NCBI RefSeq assembly: GCF_900182705.1
Contig: NZ_FXTP01000001.1
Location: 496,001-560,000, forward strand
Direction: 5' to 3'
Length of the DNA: 64,000 bases
DNA from: Gracilimonas mengyeensis
GTDB lineage: Bacteria > Bacteroidota > Rhodothermia > Balneolales > Balneolaceae
Part shown: piece by piece, positions 44,954 through 55,082 of the stretch
Position numbering within the stretch: the first letter of the stretch is position 1
How the letters are laid out: every line of letters starts with the position of its first letter
Program-made: the position numbers and the translations under genes
The notes under the pieces: generated by a model
The model's input: the letters and a program-made list of their open reading frames with translations, nothing else
Told to the model about the DNA's origin: nothing
Database searches by the model: none

Positions 44954-44961
44954 AAGCGCTT
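44954..44961. promoter_or_regulatory. AAGCGCTT palindrome between divergent GH43 genes
   Basis: The exact palindrome AAGCGCTT, in the context TAAAAGCGCTTCCT, lies 22 bp from the AraR-type site at 44984. It is the third perfect copy in the window. Confidence 0.45.
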
Positions 44962-44983
44962 CCTTTATTTTGTTGCCTTTATA

Positions 44984-45002
44984 AAATGTAATTTTTACAC
45001 TT
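44984..45002. promoter_or_regulatory. Candidate AraR operator between divergent GH43 genes
   Basis: The sequence aaatgtaatttttacactt matches AAGTGT-N7-ACACTT with one change in the left arm. It lies 84 bp before the GH43 start at 45087 and 86 bp before the GH43 start at 44897, so it can control the long plus-strand operon and the minus-strand GH43-GH30 pair together. Confidence 0.6.
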
Positions 45003-45086
45003 AAAAAACTATTTAAAATTTGTTTCTAACCATTTTTCGTGTTTAAGCTTCCTTTATCTGCTTGGCACTCATTAATTTTGGAAAAA

Positions 45087-46688
45087 ATGCTGCATAAAAG
45101 TTTTTGGGATCTGTTTTTAAACAAAATTAGAGAAATATCTGGTGCTCATTTTTTGCTCCTTTTTTTGATCATTCCAGCGCAAATTTTTGCTCAGACTAAT
45201 ACAAATGGGGCTACAAATCCTCTCATTTGGGCCGATGTTCCGGACATGTCGATGATCCGCGTGGGAGAAAATTATTACATGAGCAGCACGACTATGCACA
45301 TGAATCCCGGCGTTCCAATTATGAAATCTACTGACCTAGCAAACTGGGAGATTATAAGTTATGCCTACAACAAGCTGGAAGATATTGACGCCACTTTGTT
45401 AAAAAACGGCAAGGAAATGTATGGAAGCGGTACCTGGGCAAGTTCGCTGCGCTACCACGAAGGCACCTTCTATCTATCCACATTCTCGAGTACCACAGGC
45501 AAAACCTATATTTTCACCACAACCGATATAGAAGATGGAAATTGGACGCAACACAGTTTTGAGCGCTCTTTGCATGATCACACGCTCGTTTTTGAAGATG
45601 ATAAAATTTATATGATTTGGGGAAGCGGTACCTTAAGGATTATTGAACTCAAAAAAGATCTCTCCGGCATCAAACCGGAAACAGAGCAAGTTTTTATTGA
45701 AAATGCCACAGCTCCATCCGGAGATGACATCATGCTGCCGGCGGAAGGCTCCCAATTGTTCAAAGTCAACGGCAAATATTATCTGTTTAACATTTCCTGG
45801 CCCCGAGATGACATGCGTACCGTTATCGTGCACCGCTCGGATAGTTTGATGGGACCTTATGAAGGACGCGTGGTGCTTAAAGACCGGGGTATAGCCCAGG
45901 GAGGTTTAATTGATACGCCGGAAGGCGATTGGTATGCCTACCTGTTCAGGGATTATGGTTCTGTGGGACGCATCCCTTACCTCACGCCCGTTAGCTGGGA
46001 AGATGGCTGGCCGGTATTAGGTATTGACGGAGTAGTTCCGGATACCTTAAAGAATCTTCCAAAAAATACAGGGCTGAAACCTGGCATCGTAGCCTCCGAT
46101 GATTTTGAACGGGAGAAAGGAGAAGCTGACTTACCCCTGGTTTGGCAATGGAATCACAATCCGCTTGAGAAATACTGGTCGTTGACAGACCGCCCCGGAT
46201 ACCTGCGATTGATCAACGACCGCTCCGACGATACCTTTCTAACTACAAGAAATACACTTACCCAGCGCACCATTGGGCCAACTTCTACCGGTGAGGTGGC
46301 CCTTGATATTAGCAGTTTAAAGGATGGAGATGTGACTGGTTTAGGAGCCCTGCAGGCAAATTATGGATATATAGCTGTGAAAAAAGAAGACGGGGAAACC
46401 TCTATCATCATGGCAAAAGGAACACCCGAGGAAGGAGAGCATATTGTTGAAAGTGCTCCTCTTGATCAGAATGTAGTACACCTGAAAGCGGATCTGGATT
46501 TTGAAGATTTAAGGGACATTGGGACTTTCTCTTACAGTCTGGATGGCGATGAATGGAAACAGCTTGGCAATGAATTAGAGATGTCCTACACCCTGCCCCA
46601 CTTTATGGGCTATCGCTTTGCGTTGTTCAATTATGCCACAGAATCAGCGGGCGGTTATGCTGATTTTGATTATTTCGAAATTTACTGA
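45087..46688 (+). CDS. GH43 subfamily 12-like beta-xylosidase/alpha-L-arabinofuranosidase, exported
   Basis: This 533-residue enzyme has an N-terminal signal segment (about 18-36, ending IFAQ), a GH43 propeller (about 43-330) and a C-terminal beta-sandwich (about 350-533) of the xylosidase C2 type. NPLIWADVPD carries the general base (D53), LHDHTLVF the second Asp (D164) and LPAEGSQ the general acid (E220). MSSTTMHMNPGVPIMKS is typical of the subfamily that includes exo-acting xylosidases and arabinosidases. The frame opens with a GTG at 45039, but ATG 45087 gives a better signal peptide. The position after the base Asp is Met where most relatives have Pro (VPDMS). It is the first gene of the eight-gene plus-strand operon. 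Confidence 0.88.
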   Translation: MLHKSFWDLFLNKIREISGAHFLLLFLIIPAQIFAQTNTNGATNPLIWADVPDMSMIRVGENYYMSSTTMHMNPGVPIMKSTDLANWEIISYAYNKLEDIDATLLKNGKEMYGSGTWASSLRYHEGTFYLSTFSSTTGKTYIFTTTDIEDGNWTQHSFERSLHDHTLVFEDDKIYMIWGSGTLRIIELKKDLSGIKPETEQVFIENATAPSGDDIMLPAEGSQLFKVNGKYYLFNISWPRDDMRTVIVHRSDSLMGPYEGRVVLKDRGIAQGGLIDTPEGDWYAYLFRDYGSVGRIPYLTPVSWEDGWPVLGIDGVVPDTLKNLPKNTGLKPGIVASDDFEREKGEADLPLVWQWNHNPLEKYWSLTDRPGYLRLINDRSDDTFLTTRNTLTQRTIGPTSTGEVALDISSLKDGDVTGLGALQANYGYIAVKKEDGETSIIMAKGTPEEGEHIVESAPLDQNVVHLKADLDFEDLRDIGTFSYSLDGDEWKQLGNELEMSYTLPHFMGYRFALFNYATESAGGYADFDYFEIY

Positions 46689-46794
46689 CTCACATTTTTT
46701 ACCTCCATAGCCATCCGTCAAAACGTGGCTCTTCTGATTAAGTTTTATGTTTAACCTGTTTTAATTAAAGCCAATAACACTCACCAACCAAATC

Positions 46795-48549
46795 ATGGAC
46801 ACCCTCAATCACGCCAATCCTTTTATCCTGAAATCCATAAATTTTCCAGGACTTAATGCATTATTTTATTTACTCTTGGCCTCTTTGCTTTTTATTGGAA
46901 ATGCTTGTTCAACATCCCAATCTAAAGAGGCCTCCTCAAATCCAACTTTTGACTGGTTCACCTATCAGGGCAACGATCCCATTTATGAAGGCCTTGACGT
47001 TGCCGACGACGAATACATCAATCCCATAAACGCCGGATACTACCCCGACCCAAGCATTGTTCGGGTTGAGGATGATTACTACATGGTGCATTCTTCTTTT
47101 GCTCATTATCCAGGCATCCCCATTTTCCACAGCACTGATCTGGTAAACTGGGAACAAATCGGGCATGTATTGGATCGTCCATCACAACTGCCGGTTGATA
47201 GCCTGGGTATGTCCCGTGGAATTTTTGCCCCAACCATTGAATACAACAATGGCACATTTTACGTGCTTAGTACCTTGGTAGATGCCGGAGGTAACTTCAT
47301 GGTGACGACGGATGACCCGGCCGGAGATTGGTCTGAATTGAAATGGCTGGATAACGTGGGTGGCATCGATCCGTCTATCTTTTTTGATGATAACGGGAAA
47401 ACCTATGTACTCAATAATGACGCCCCGGAAGGCGAACCTCTTTATGAAGGCCACCGCGCTGTTTGGATTCGCGAATACGACGTACCCAACAACAAGAGCA
47501 TCGGTGAGCCTAAAGTGATCATCAACGGAGGTGTAGACATTACTACTAAACCCATATGGATTGAAGGACCGCATCTCATACAAATGAGTGATGATGAATA
47601 CATTTTGCATGCCGCAGAAGGCGGAACCGGCCCGCAACACTCACAGGTGGTTTTAAAAGGCGATAATCCTTTAGGACCTTTCACTCCCTATGAAAACAAC
47701 CCCATTTTAACGCAGCGGCACATCGACCCGGATCGTGAATTTTCTGTGGAATACGTTGGCCATGCCGACATGGTGGAAACCGCAAATGGCGAATGGTGGA
47801 CCGTTTTTCTTGGTGTACGTCCTTATGACGGTGTTCATTTCAACACCGGACGTGAAACTTTCCTGCTGCCAGTAGAATGGAAAGACGGATGGCCGGTTAT
47901 TTTGGAAGGCGAAGAAACCGTTCCGGTTAAACTGAAGCGTCCTGACCTCCCCTATGCCGAAGAGCCCACACCTCCTACCCATGGAAACTTCACCTTTACC
48001 GATGATTTTAACGATTCTGAATTAGCCGACTACTGGGTGATGATGAGAACTCCTCACGAAACCTGGTGGGATTTATCCGAAAAAAGTCAATTGCAGATCG
48101 AAGCTCGTTCTGAACACATCAGCGGACTAGGAAATCCATCCTTTATAGGTAGACGGCAGCAGCATGCCTACGGTTCTGCATCCACCAAAATGACTTATAA
48201 TCCCGAACAGCCCGGAGACCTGGCCGGTATGGTAGCCATTCAGGGTGGGCAGTATTATTACTTGATGGGTGTTAGGCTGAATGAATCCGGGCAGAAAGAG
48301 ATGTTTGTGGAAAAATCGGTGGATGGAGAAGCTGAAATTATTGCCACAGAGGTGTTAGAAGATGAATCCGCGACAGAGTTTTACCTGAAGATTGAAGCAC
48401 GCGGAGCAGAATATAATTTCTCCTATGGCCTCAGCGAAAACGAATGGCAAACTCTGCATGAAGGTGCGGACGGGACCATCTTGAGTACCAATGTTGCCGG
48501 TGGGTTTGTAGGAACCTTATTTGGCATGTACGCCTATTCTCCTGAATAA
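46795..48549 (+). CDS. GH43 subfamily 11-like beta-xylosidase, lipoprotein
   Basis: This 584-residue protein has an N-terminal signal with lipobox GNAC (Cys 38), a GH43 propeller (about 72-385) and a C-terminal xylosidase C2 beta-sandwich (about 398-584). The catalytic residues are D85 in YYPDPSI, D192 in GGIDPSIF and E257 in WIEGPHL. The NPINAGYYPDPSIVRVEDDYYMV opening and the C2 domain define the XynB-type beta-1,4-xylosidase that shortens xylo-oligosaccharides from the non-reducing end. It probably acts in the periplasm, following the previous GH43 by 106 bp. The signal is long (38 residues), and the internal ATG choices do not give a better lipobox. Confidence 0.9.
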   Translation: MDTLNHANPFILKSINFPGLNALFYLLLASLLFIGNACSTSQSKEASSNPTFDWFTYQGNDPIYEGLDVADDEYINPINAGYYPDPSIVRVEDDYYMVHSSFAHYPGIPIFHSTDLVNWEQIGHVLDRPSQLPVDSLGMSRGIFAPTIEYNNGTFYVLSTLVDAGGNFMVTTDDPAGDWSELKWLDNVGGIDPSIFFDDNGKTYVLNNDAPEGEPLYEGHRAVWIREYDVPNNKSIGEPKVIINGGVDITTKPIWIEGPHLIQMSDDEYILHAAEGGTGPQHSQVVLKGDNPLGPFTPYENNPILTQRHIDPDREFSVEYVGHADMVETANGEWWTVFLGVRPYDGVHFNTGRETFLLPVEWKDGWPVILEGEETVPVKLKRPDLPYAEEPTPPTHGNFTFTDDFNDSELADYWVMMRTPHETWWDLSEKSQLQIEARSEHISGLGNPSFIGRRQQHAYGSASTKMTYNPEQPGDLAGMVAIQGGQYYYLMGVRLNESGQKEMFVEKSVDGEAEIIATEVLEDESATEFYLKIEARGAEYNFSYGLSENEWQTLHEGADGTILSTNVAGGFVGTLFGMYAYSPE

Positions 48550-48630
48550 TTTATGTAAAATTGATATTCAGGCCCTTAATTGTGATTAAAACACTCACAT
48601 GCTTTTGAATCAACTACAAAAAGGCTATAC

Positions 48631-50565
48631 ATGCGTTATATAATTTTTTTAATGGGGATGTTAATAGCATCCCCCACCTTCGCACAAAATAATGTGGAGG
48701 TTGCCAGTCCTGATGGAAACCTGAACATAACAGTGTCTGTCCAACAGGGCAAGCCGGTTTATGCCGTATCCTATAAAGGCAGAATAATGCTGGAAAACTC
48801 CCCTTTAGGACTAACCACCAATGAAGGAGATTTCAGTACTAACCTAAGCCTGGTCAACTCAGAAACCGGAGAAGTTGACAAGCAATACACCCAGCGGAAA
48901 ATAAAACAATCGTATGTGGAGTATACGGCCAATACCCTGACCGTAACCTTCGAAAATGCTGATGAAAAACAAATCTCCGTCCGGTTTCAGGTAAGCAACA
49001 ACGATATCGCGTTCAGGTATGAACTGCCGGTTTGGGGTGAAACTTTGTCTGCAGTAGTTGAAAAGGAAGCTACCGGTTTCAGGTTTCCATCCTCTACAAA
49101 AGCTTTTCTTTCCTCGATGATGGAACCTATGACGGGTTTTGCCCGCACCGCTCCAAGTTACGAAAGCGGCTATGTGGCTGATGAAGCGTTGGAAAATACC
49201 ACTGCTGAGTACGGTTATGTATTCCCGGGGCTTTTCCGTGTGGGAGATGACGGCTGGGTTTTACTCACCGAAACAGGTGTAAGTAGCCAGTATAATGCTT
49301 CTCATCTAAGCAGCCACCATGATGGTGTGTATAGGGTTGAATATCCACATCCTGAACAAAACAATGCCTTTGGCAGTACAGGAGCACAAATCGGCCTGCC
49401 GGGCGTAACGCCCTGGCGAACCATCACCGTTGGCGAAAGCCTGAAACCCATTGTGGAAACCACTATCCCCTGGGATGTAGTAGAACCGCTTTACGAACCT
49501 TCCCAACACTATGAGTTTGGGCGCGGTACCTGGAGCTGGATCATCTGGCAGGATAACAGCATGAACTACAAAGACCAGGTGACCTACATTGATTTGGCTG
49601 CGGCTATGGACTTTGAGTTTATCCTGATTGATGCCTGGTGGGATGCCAACATTGGCTACAAAAAAATGGAAGAGCTCATTCGCTATGCCCGGTCGAAAGA
49701 GGTGGGTGTATTTCTGTGGTACAATTCCAATGGCTCGGTGAATGACGCTTTTCAGACTCCCAAAGACAAAATGCATACTTCCATTGCCCGTAAAAAGGAA
49801 ATGAAATGGTTGCAGGAAGTTGGCGTAAAAGGCATAAAAGTTGATTTCCTTGGCGGTGACAAGCAAACCACCATGCGGTTGTATGAAGATATTCTTTCAG
49901 ATGCCAATGATTATGGCCTGCAGGTCATTTTTCACGGCACCACCCTGCCCCGCGGCTGGGAACGTATGTATCCCAATTTTGTAGGGAATGAAGCGGTACT
50001 TGCCTCAGAAATGTTGGTATTTGTACAGGATGTCCGCGAAAAAGAAGCATTCTATGCCGCTCTGCATCCGTTTATTCGTAATTCCGTGGCCAGCATGGAA
50101 TTTGGTGGTGTAGTACTGAATAAATATCTGAACAAAGGAAATGAAGAAGGGCAAGAAAGACTAACCACCAACGCTTTCCAATTGGCCACCGGCGTACTCT
50201 TTCAAAACCCGGTGCAGATGTTTGCCCTCACTCCTAACAATCTGGATGATGCTTCCGGGCATGAACTTAACTTTATGCGAGAATTACCCACCACCTGGAA
50301 TGAAACCCGGTTCATCGACGGATATCCCGGAAAATATGCCGTTATAGCCCGAAGAAGCGGACAAAGCTGGTATGTGGCAGGTATCAACGCAGAAGACGAA
50401 CCCAAGAAACTAAATCTTGATTTATCCTTCATTTCCAAAGAGAATGGAAAGATGATTCTTGATGGTGCCCAGGGCTTGTCTTCCCGGCAAAAAGACATCT
50501 CGCTCTCCGATGGAACCATTGAGGTAGAGGTTGATCATCGTGGAGGATTTGTGATGAAATTTTAA
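48631..50565 (+). CDS. GH97 retaining-type glycosidase (copy 2), exported
   Basis: This 644-residue enzyme has a signal peptide (1-19, ending TFAQ) and the three GH97 domains: N-terminal super-sandwich (about 20-280), TIM barrel (about 290-555) and C-terminal sheet. The retaining nucleophile position is D405 in KGIKVDF and the acid/base candidate is E454 in VGNEAV. Like the other GH97 at 15871, it lacks the SusB-type inverting arrangement and so is unlikely to act on starch. The two copies share only domain-level similarity. It probably removes alpha-galactosyl or beta-L-arabinopyranosyl caps from hemicellulose side chains. It follows the GH43 gene by 81 bp. Confidence 0.88.
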   Translation: MRYIIFLMGMLIASPTFAQNNVEVASPDGNLNITVSVQQGKPVYAVSYKGRIMLENSPLGLTTNEGDFSTNLSLVNSETGEVDKQYTQRKIKQSYVEYTANTLTVTFENADEKQISVRFQVSNNDIAFRYELPVWGETLSAVVEKEATGFRFPSSTKAFLSSMMEPMTGFARTAPSYESGYVADEALENTTAEYGYVFPGLFRVGDDGWVLLTETGVSSQYNASHLSSHHDGVYRVEYPHPEQNNAFGSTGAQIGLPGVTPWRTITVGESLKPIVETTIPWDVVEPLYEPSQHYEFGRGTWSWIIWQDNSMNYKDQVTYIDLAAAMDFEFILIDAWWDANIGYKKMEELIRYARSKEVGVFLWYNSNGSVNDAFQTPKDKMHTSIARKKEMKWLQEVGVKGIKVDFLGGDKQTTMRLYEDILSDANDYGLQVIFHGTTLPRGWERMYPNFVGNEAVLASEMLVFVQDVREKEAFYAALHPFIRNSVASMEFGGVVLNKYLNKGNEEGQERLTTNAFQLATGVLFQNPVQMFALTPNNLDDASGHELNFMRELPTTWNETRFIDGYPGKYAVIARRSGQSWYVAGINAEDEPKKLNLDLSFISKENGKMILDGAQGLSSRQKDISLSDGTIEVEVDHRGGFVMKF

Positions 50566-50650
50566 AAAATATGTATCGAACTCCGTTCGATTTACTAACC
50601 AATGCAGCCTTCAAATTAATATTCACTCATTAAAACAAAGAAATACGGGG

Positions 50651-52657
50651 ATGACTCACCAATCTATACAAAACCATTACCAAACCTTTTCTGGAATAAC
50701 TTTTCTACTAAGTGTATTCCTTTTTCTGATTCTTTTGACCCCAAACAGCCAGGCCCAATCCACAAACTGGGTAGGCACATGGACCACCTCACCCCAGCTA
50801 ACCGAACCCCATAATAATCCTCCGGAGCCCGGTTTAAGCAATAACACCATCCGGCAGATTCTGAAAGTTTCTATTGGCGGGGATACTTTGAGGATGCGTT
50901 TCTCTAACGAGTTCAGCAGCGAACCGGTAACGATGCAGCAAGTACGCATCTCCGTTTCTACCGGGCTGGATACCATCCTTCCTGAAACCGAGAAAGCCCT
51001 GCTTTTTGATGGAGAGCAAGAAGTGACCATGGAAGCCGGAGGTGTGGTAGTCTCCGATCCTCTCGCTTTTGATTTGGACGCTCTGTCCACCCTGGCCGTT
51101 ACCATTTATTTTGGGGATACTTCGCCCGATGTGACCGGACATCCCGGTTCCAGAACCACTTCCTACATTTTAGAAGGCAATGCGGTTTCTGAAACCAATT
51201 TTGACGGCGCCGTGACTACCGACCACTGGTACGTTATTAATACCATTGATGTGGTTGCTTCCGACTCTGCAGCAGCCGTTGCTATTCTCGGTAACTCCAT
51301 CACGGATGGGCGTGGTTCAGGAACCAACGAGCAAAACCGCTGGCCTGATGAGCTTGCCAAACGCCTTCAGGAAAATCCAGAAACCCAAGATGTAGGGGTA
51401 CTGAATGCTGGTATCGGCGGAAACTGCGTGCTCGGTTCCTGCCTGGGTCCCTCTGCACTGAGCCGTGTTAATCGCGATATTTTTCAGCAAAGCGGTATTC
51501 GCTGGATGATCATCATGGAAGGTATTAACGACATCGGTTACGGTGGACCGGATACGGGAGAAAACCTGATCCAAGCCTACCGACAAATCATTCACCAGGC
51601 GCACCTGAACGGCATTTATGTATATGGCACTACCCTCCTGCCTATGAAAGGATCTGGCTACTACAACGAGGTAAGCGAACAACAACGACAAATCGTAAAC
51701 AACTGGATCAGAACCACTGATATGCTGGATGGCGTGATTGACATGGATAAAGCGCTCCAAAATCCGGCTGATACGCTAAGCCTGCTCCCAGAAGCTGATG
51801 ACGGCGACGGTCTCCATCCCAGTGAACAGGGACACCGTATGATGGCAGAAGCCGTTGATTTGGATTTATTTGTTGGACGGGATTCCCTGGAATACACCGA
51901 TAACAGCGTAACCTTATACTACGAACCCGAATGTGCAGAAGTAGGCAGTGACTGGCTCATTCAGTCTGACGAGCAGGCCTCAAATGATCAATATGTGACC
52001 GTTACCCCCGGGACCGAAAGCCTGGAAGAAGCATCCACCAATGACGAGAATGTTATTAAGCTCTCTTTTTCTGTGGATAGTGCTGGTACCTACTCTGTTT
52101 TTGCCAGACTTAACAACGCTACCTACAACGATGATTCTTTTTGGATTCAAATGGATGAAGGCAGTTTTGACATGTATAACGGTCTGGTCACCAGTGGCTG
52201 GCAGTGGTTGTCGATTGATGACTTTGACCTGGAAGCCGGTGAACATACCCTGACCATCAACTACCGTGAAGACGGGGCTCAGCTGGATAAAATTGCCGTT
52301 TCCAACTCTCCCTTTGCCCCTACTGAAATGGGTGGAGATGCCGAAAATACATGTACCCCTACCAGCAATGAATCAGAATCAGGCATTCCACAGGGACATT
52401 CACTCCAGCAGAATTATCCCAATCCTTTTAATCCTACTACAGTGATCCGTTATCAGTTAGCAGTGAACAGTGCTGTTTCTTTGAAGGTATTTGATATGTT
52501 GGGACGAGAGGTGGCAACGCTGGTTAATGCCAGGCAATCAGCCGGGGAACATGCCGTACAATTTGATGCCTCCGGACTTTCCAGCGGTATCTATTTGTAT
52601 CAATTAAAAACCTCTGCCGGTGTTCTATTGAATAAGAGCATGGTGCTGCTAAAATAG
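50651..52657 (+). CDS. SGNH/GDSL-type esterase with carbohydrate-binding-like module and T9SS tail
   Basis: This 668-residue secreted protein has a signal peptide (about 1-36), an N-terminal beta-rich part (about 38-205), an SGNH hydrolase domain (about 207-410), a CBM-like beta-sandwich (about 420-550) and a T9SS tail (about 585-668). The catalytic residues are S216 in GNSITDG, N262-like site in GIGGN, N in GINDIG (about 293) and D386-H389 in DGDGLHP. The first 410 residues are closely related to the lipoprotein esterase at 33560, so the locus carries a surface and a periplasmic/outer-membrane version. Deacetylation of xylan or pectin is the likely role. GGGG lies directly before the ATG. 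Confidence 0.9.
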   Translation: MTHQSIQNHYQTFSGITFLLSVFLFLILLTPNSQAQSTNWVGTWTTSPQLTEPHNNPPEPGLSNNTIRQILKVSIGGDTLRMRFSNEFSSEPVTMQQVRISVSTGLDTILPETEKALLFDGEQEVTMEAGGVVVSDPLAFDLDALSTLAVTIYFGDTSPDVTGHPGSRTTSYILEGNAVSETNFDGAVTTDHWYVINTIDVVASDSAAAVAILGNSITDGRGSGTNEQNRWPDELAKRLQENPETQDVGVLNAGIGGNCVLGSCLGPSALSRVNRDIFQQSGIRWMIIMEGINDIGYGGPDTGENLIQAYRQIIHQAHLNGIYVYGTTLLPMKGSGYYNEVSEQQRQIVNNWIRTTDMLDGVIDMDKALQNPADTLSLLPEADDGDGLHPSEQGHRMMAEAVDLDLFVGRDSLEYTDNSVTLYYEPECAEVGSDWLIQSDEQASNDQYVTVTPGTESLEEASTNDENVIKLSFSVDSAGTYSVFARLNNATYNDDSFWIQMDEGSFDMYNGLVTSGWQWLSIDDFDLEAGEHTLTINYREDGAQLDKIAVSNSPFAPTEMGGDAENTCTPTSNESESGIPQGHSLQQNYPNPFNPTTVIRYQLAVNSAVSLKVFDMLGREVATLVNARQSAGEHAVQFDASGLSSGIYLYQLKTSAGVLLNKSMVLLK

Positions 52658-52790
52658 CTTCACATGCATGATCAACTGCAGGCTTTTTTTGAGTCTTCTA
52701 AGAGTCTGCAGTAATTTTCACCTCCATCTGTTCGCAGCGATTAATGCTGTTGTTGAAAAATAAAGTACTGTTGGAAATTTAAATAGTTAA

Positions 52791-53678
<888 letters not shown>

Positions 53679-53694
53679 CTGGTACGCAAGAAAT

Positions 53695-55035
53695 ATGCTC
53701 TTTAAGATTTCAAAAATAGTATTTATTGCCGGCATTCTGATTCTGTCCACCACATCTCCCGTAACGGGACAAAATCCGTTTATAAAGGATCAGTTTACAG
53801 CCGATCCTACCGCAAGGGTTTTTGAGGGTAAAATGTACGTCTATCCCTCCCACGATGTGGACTGCGGCACCGACTGGTTTTGTATGAAGGATTACCATGT
53901 ATTCTCTTCTGATGATCTGGTGAACTGGACCGACCACGGCGTGATTCTCCATCAAAATGAAGTGGCCTGGGTAGATACCAATGCCAATGCCATGTGGGCC
54001 CCGGATGCGATAGAAAGAGAGGGCACCTATTACTTTTACTTCCCTGCTATCGCCGATACGAATACAGGGTTCAGGGGACGGAAAATTGGAGTCGCAACTT
54101 CCAATACCCCTTACGGTCCCTTTAGCCCGGAAGCGGAACCTATGGAGGGTGTGGATGGCATCGACCCCAATACTTTTATTGATGAAGATGGGCAGGCCTA
54201 TTTGTACTGGTCGGGCCGTGGCATTTGGGGATCAGAACTAAACTCCAATATGCTGCAAATAGAGTCTGAACCTGAGAGATTAGATGAACATCATCCGCAG
54301 TCCGGTTTACGCGAAGGCCCTTTTATGTTTGAACGAAATGGTACGTATTACCTAACCTATCCGAGAGTAATTGAAAACACCGAAGCTCTGGTGTACGCAA
54401 CAAGTGATCATCCTTTGGGCCCCTTTGATTATCAAGGTGTATTTATGGATGAGCATGAGTCCGGCTGCTGGACCAACCATCACTCCATTGTACACTATGA
54501 AGGCCAGTGGTACCTCTTTTATCATCATAACGATTATTCTCCTGATTTTGACAAAAATCGCTCTATTCGGGTAGATAGCCTCTTTTTTAACCCGGATGGA
54601 AGCATCCAAAAAGTAGAGCCAACCTTTCGGGGCGTGGGCCTGACCGAAGCCACATCACACATACAAATTGACCGCTACACAGCCATAAGTGATGACGGTG
54701 CTCATATAGAGTTTTTGGATCCCTCCTCTCCCTTTAAGGGATGGAAAACGATGCTTTCTGGAGATCATGCATGGGTCCGATATAACAGTGTGGATTTTGG
54801 GAATGAACCACCTGAGCGATTAAAGGTACGGGCTCAATCTGTTTCCGGAGGTACTATTGAGATCAAGCTAAATAGCCTTGAAGGACCTGTAATTGCTGAA
54901 ATTGATATTCCGGAATCGGGATCATGGAATATTTATGAGACCTCATTGGAAATACAGCAAACAGCTGTCCATCATCTGTTTGTAATACTGAAAAATGGAG
55001 GCCCCGTTGAGATAGACTGGATGAGTTTCAAATAA
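53695..55035 (+). CDS. GH43 arabinoxylan-active enzyme with CBM6-like domain, exported
   Basis: This 446-residue protein has a signal peptide (about 1-26, ending VTGQ), a GH43 propeller (about 28-315) and a CBM6-like beta-sandwich (about 325-446, with SGGTIEIKLNSLEGPVIAEI and a final VEIDWMSFK). The catalytic residues are D37 in FTADPTA, D157 in GIDPNTF and E207 in REGPFMF. The layout resembles GH43 subfamily 29/10-type arabinofuranohydrolases that remove arabinose from xylan. The open frame reaches back to 53587 inside the CE1 gene, but ATG 53695, 16 bp after the CE1 stop, begins the signal peptide and is the true start. Confidence 0.9.
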   Translation: MLFKISKIVFIAGILILSTTSPVTGQNPFIKDQFTADPTARVFEGKMYVYPSHDVDCGTDWFCMKDYHVFSSDDLVNWTDHGVILHQNEVAWVDTNANAMWAPDAIEREGTYYFYFPAIADTNTGFRGRKIGVATSNTPYGPFSPEAEPMEGVDGIDPNTFIDEDGQAYLYWSGRGIWGSELNSNMLQIESEPERLDEHHPQSGLREGPFMFERNGTYYLTYPRVIENTEALVYATSDHPLGPFDYQGVFMDEHESGCWTNHHSIVHYEGQWYLFYHHNDYSPDFDKNRSIRVDSLFFNPDGSIQKVEPTFRGVGLTEATSHIQIDRYTAISDDGAHIEFLDPSSPFKGWKTMLSGDHAWVRYNSVDFGNEPPERLKVRAQSVSGGTIEIKLNSLEGPVIAEIDIPESGSWNIYETSLEIQQTAVHHLFVILKNGGPVEIDWMSFK

Positions 55036-55082
55036 ACCTTCAGCCTACAAAATGAAACTAAAACACAAGAAAACCCAAGATC

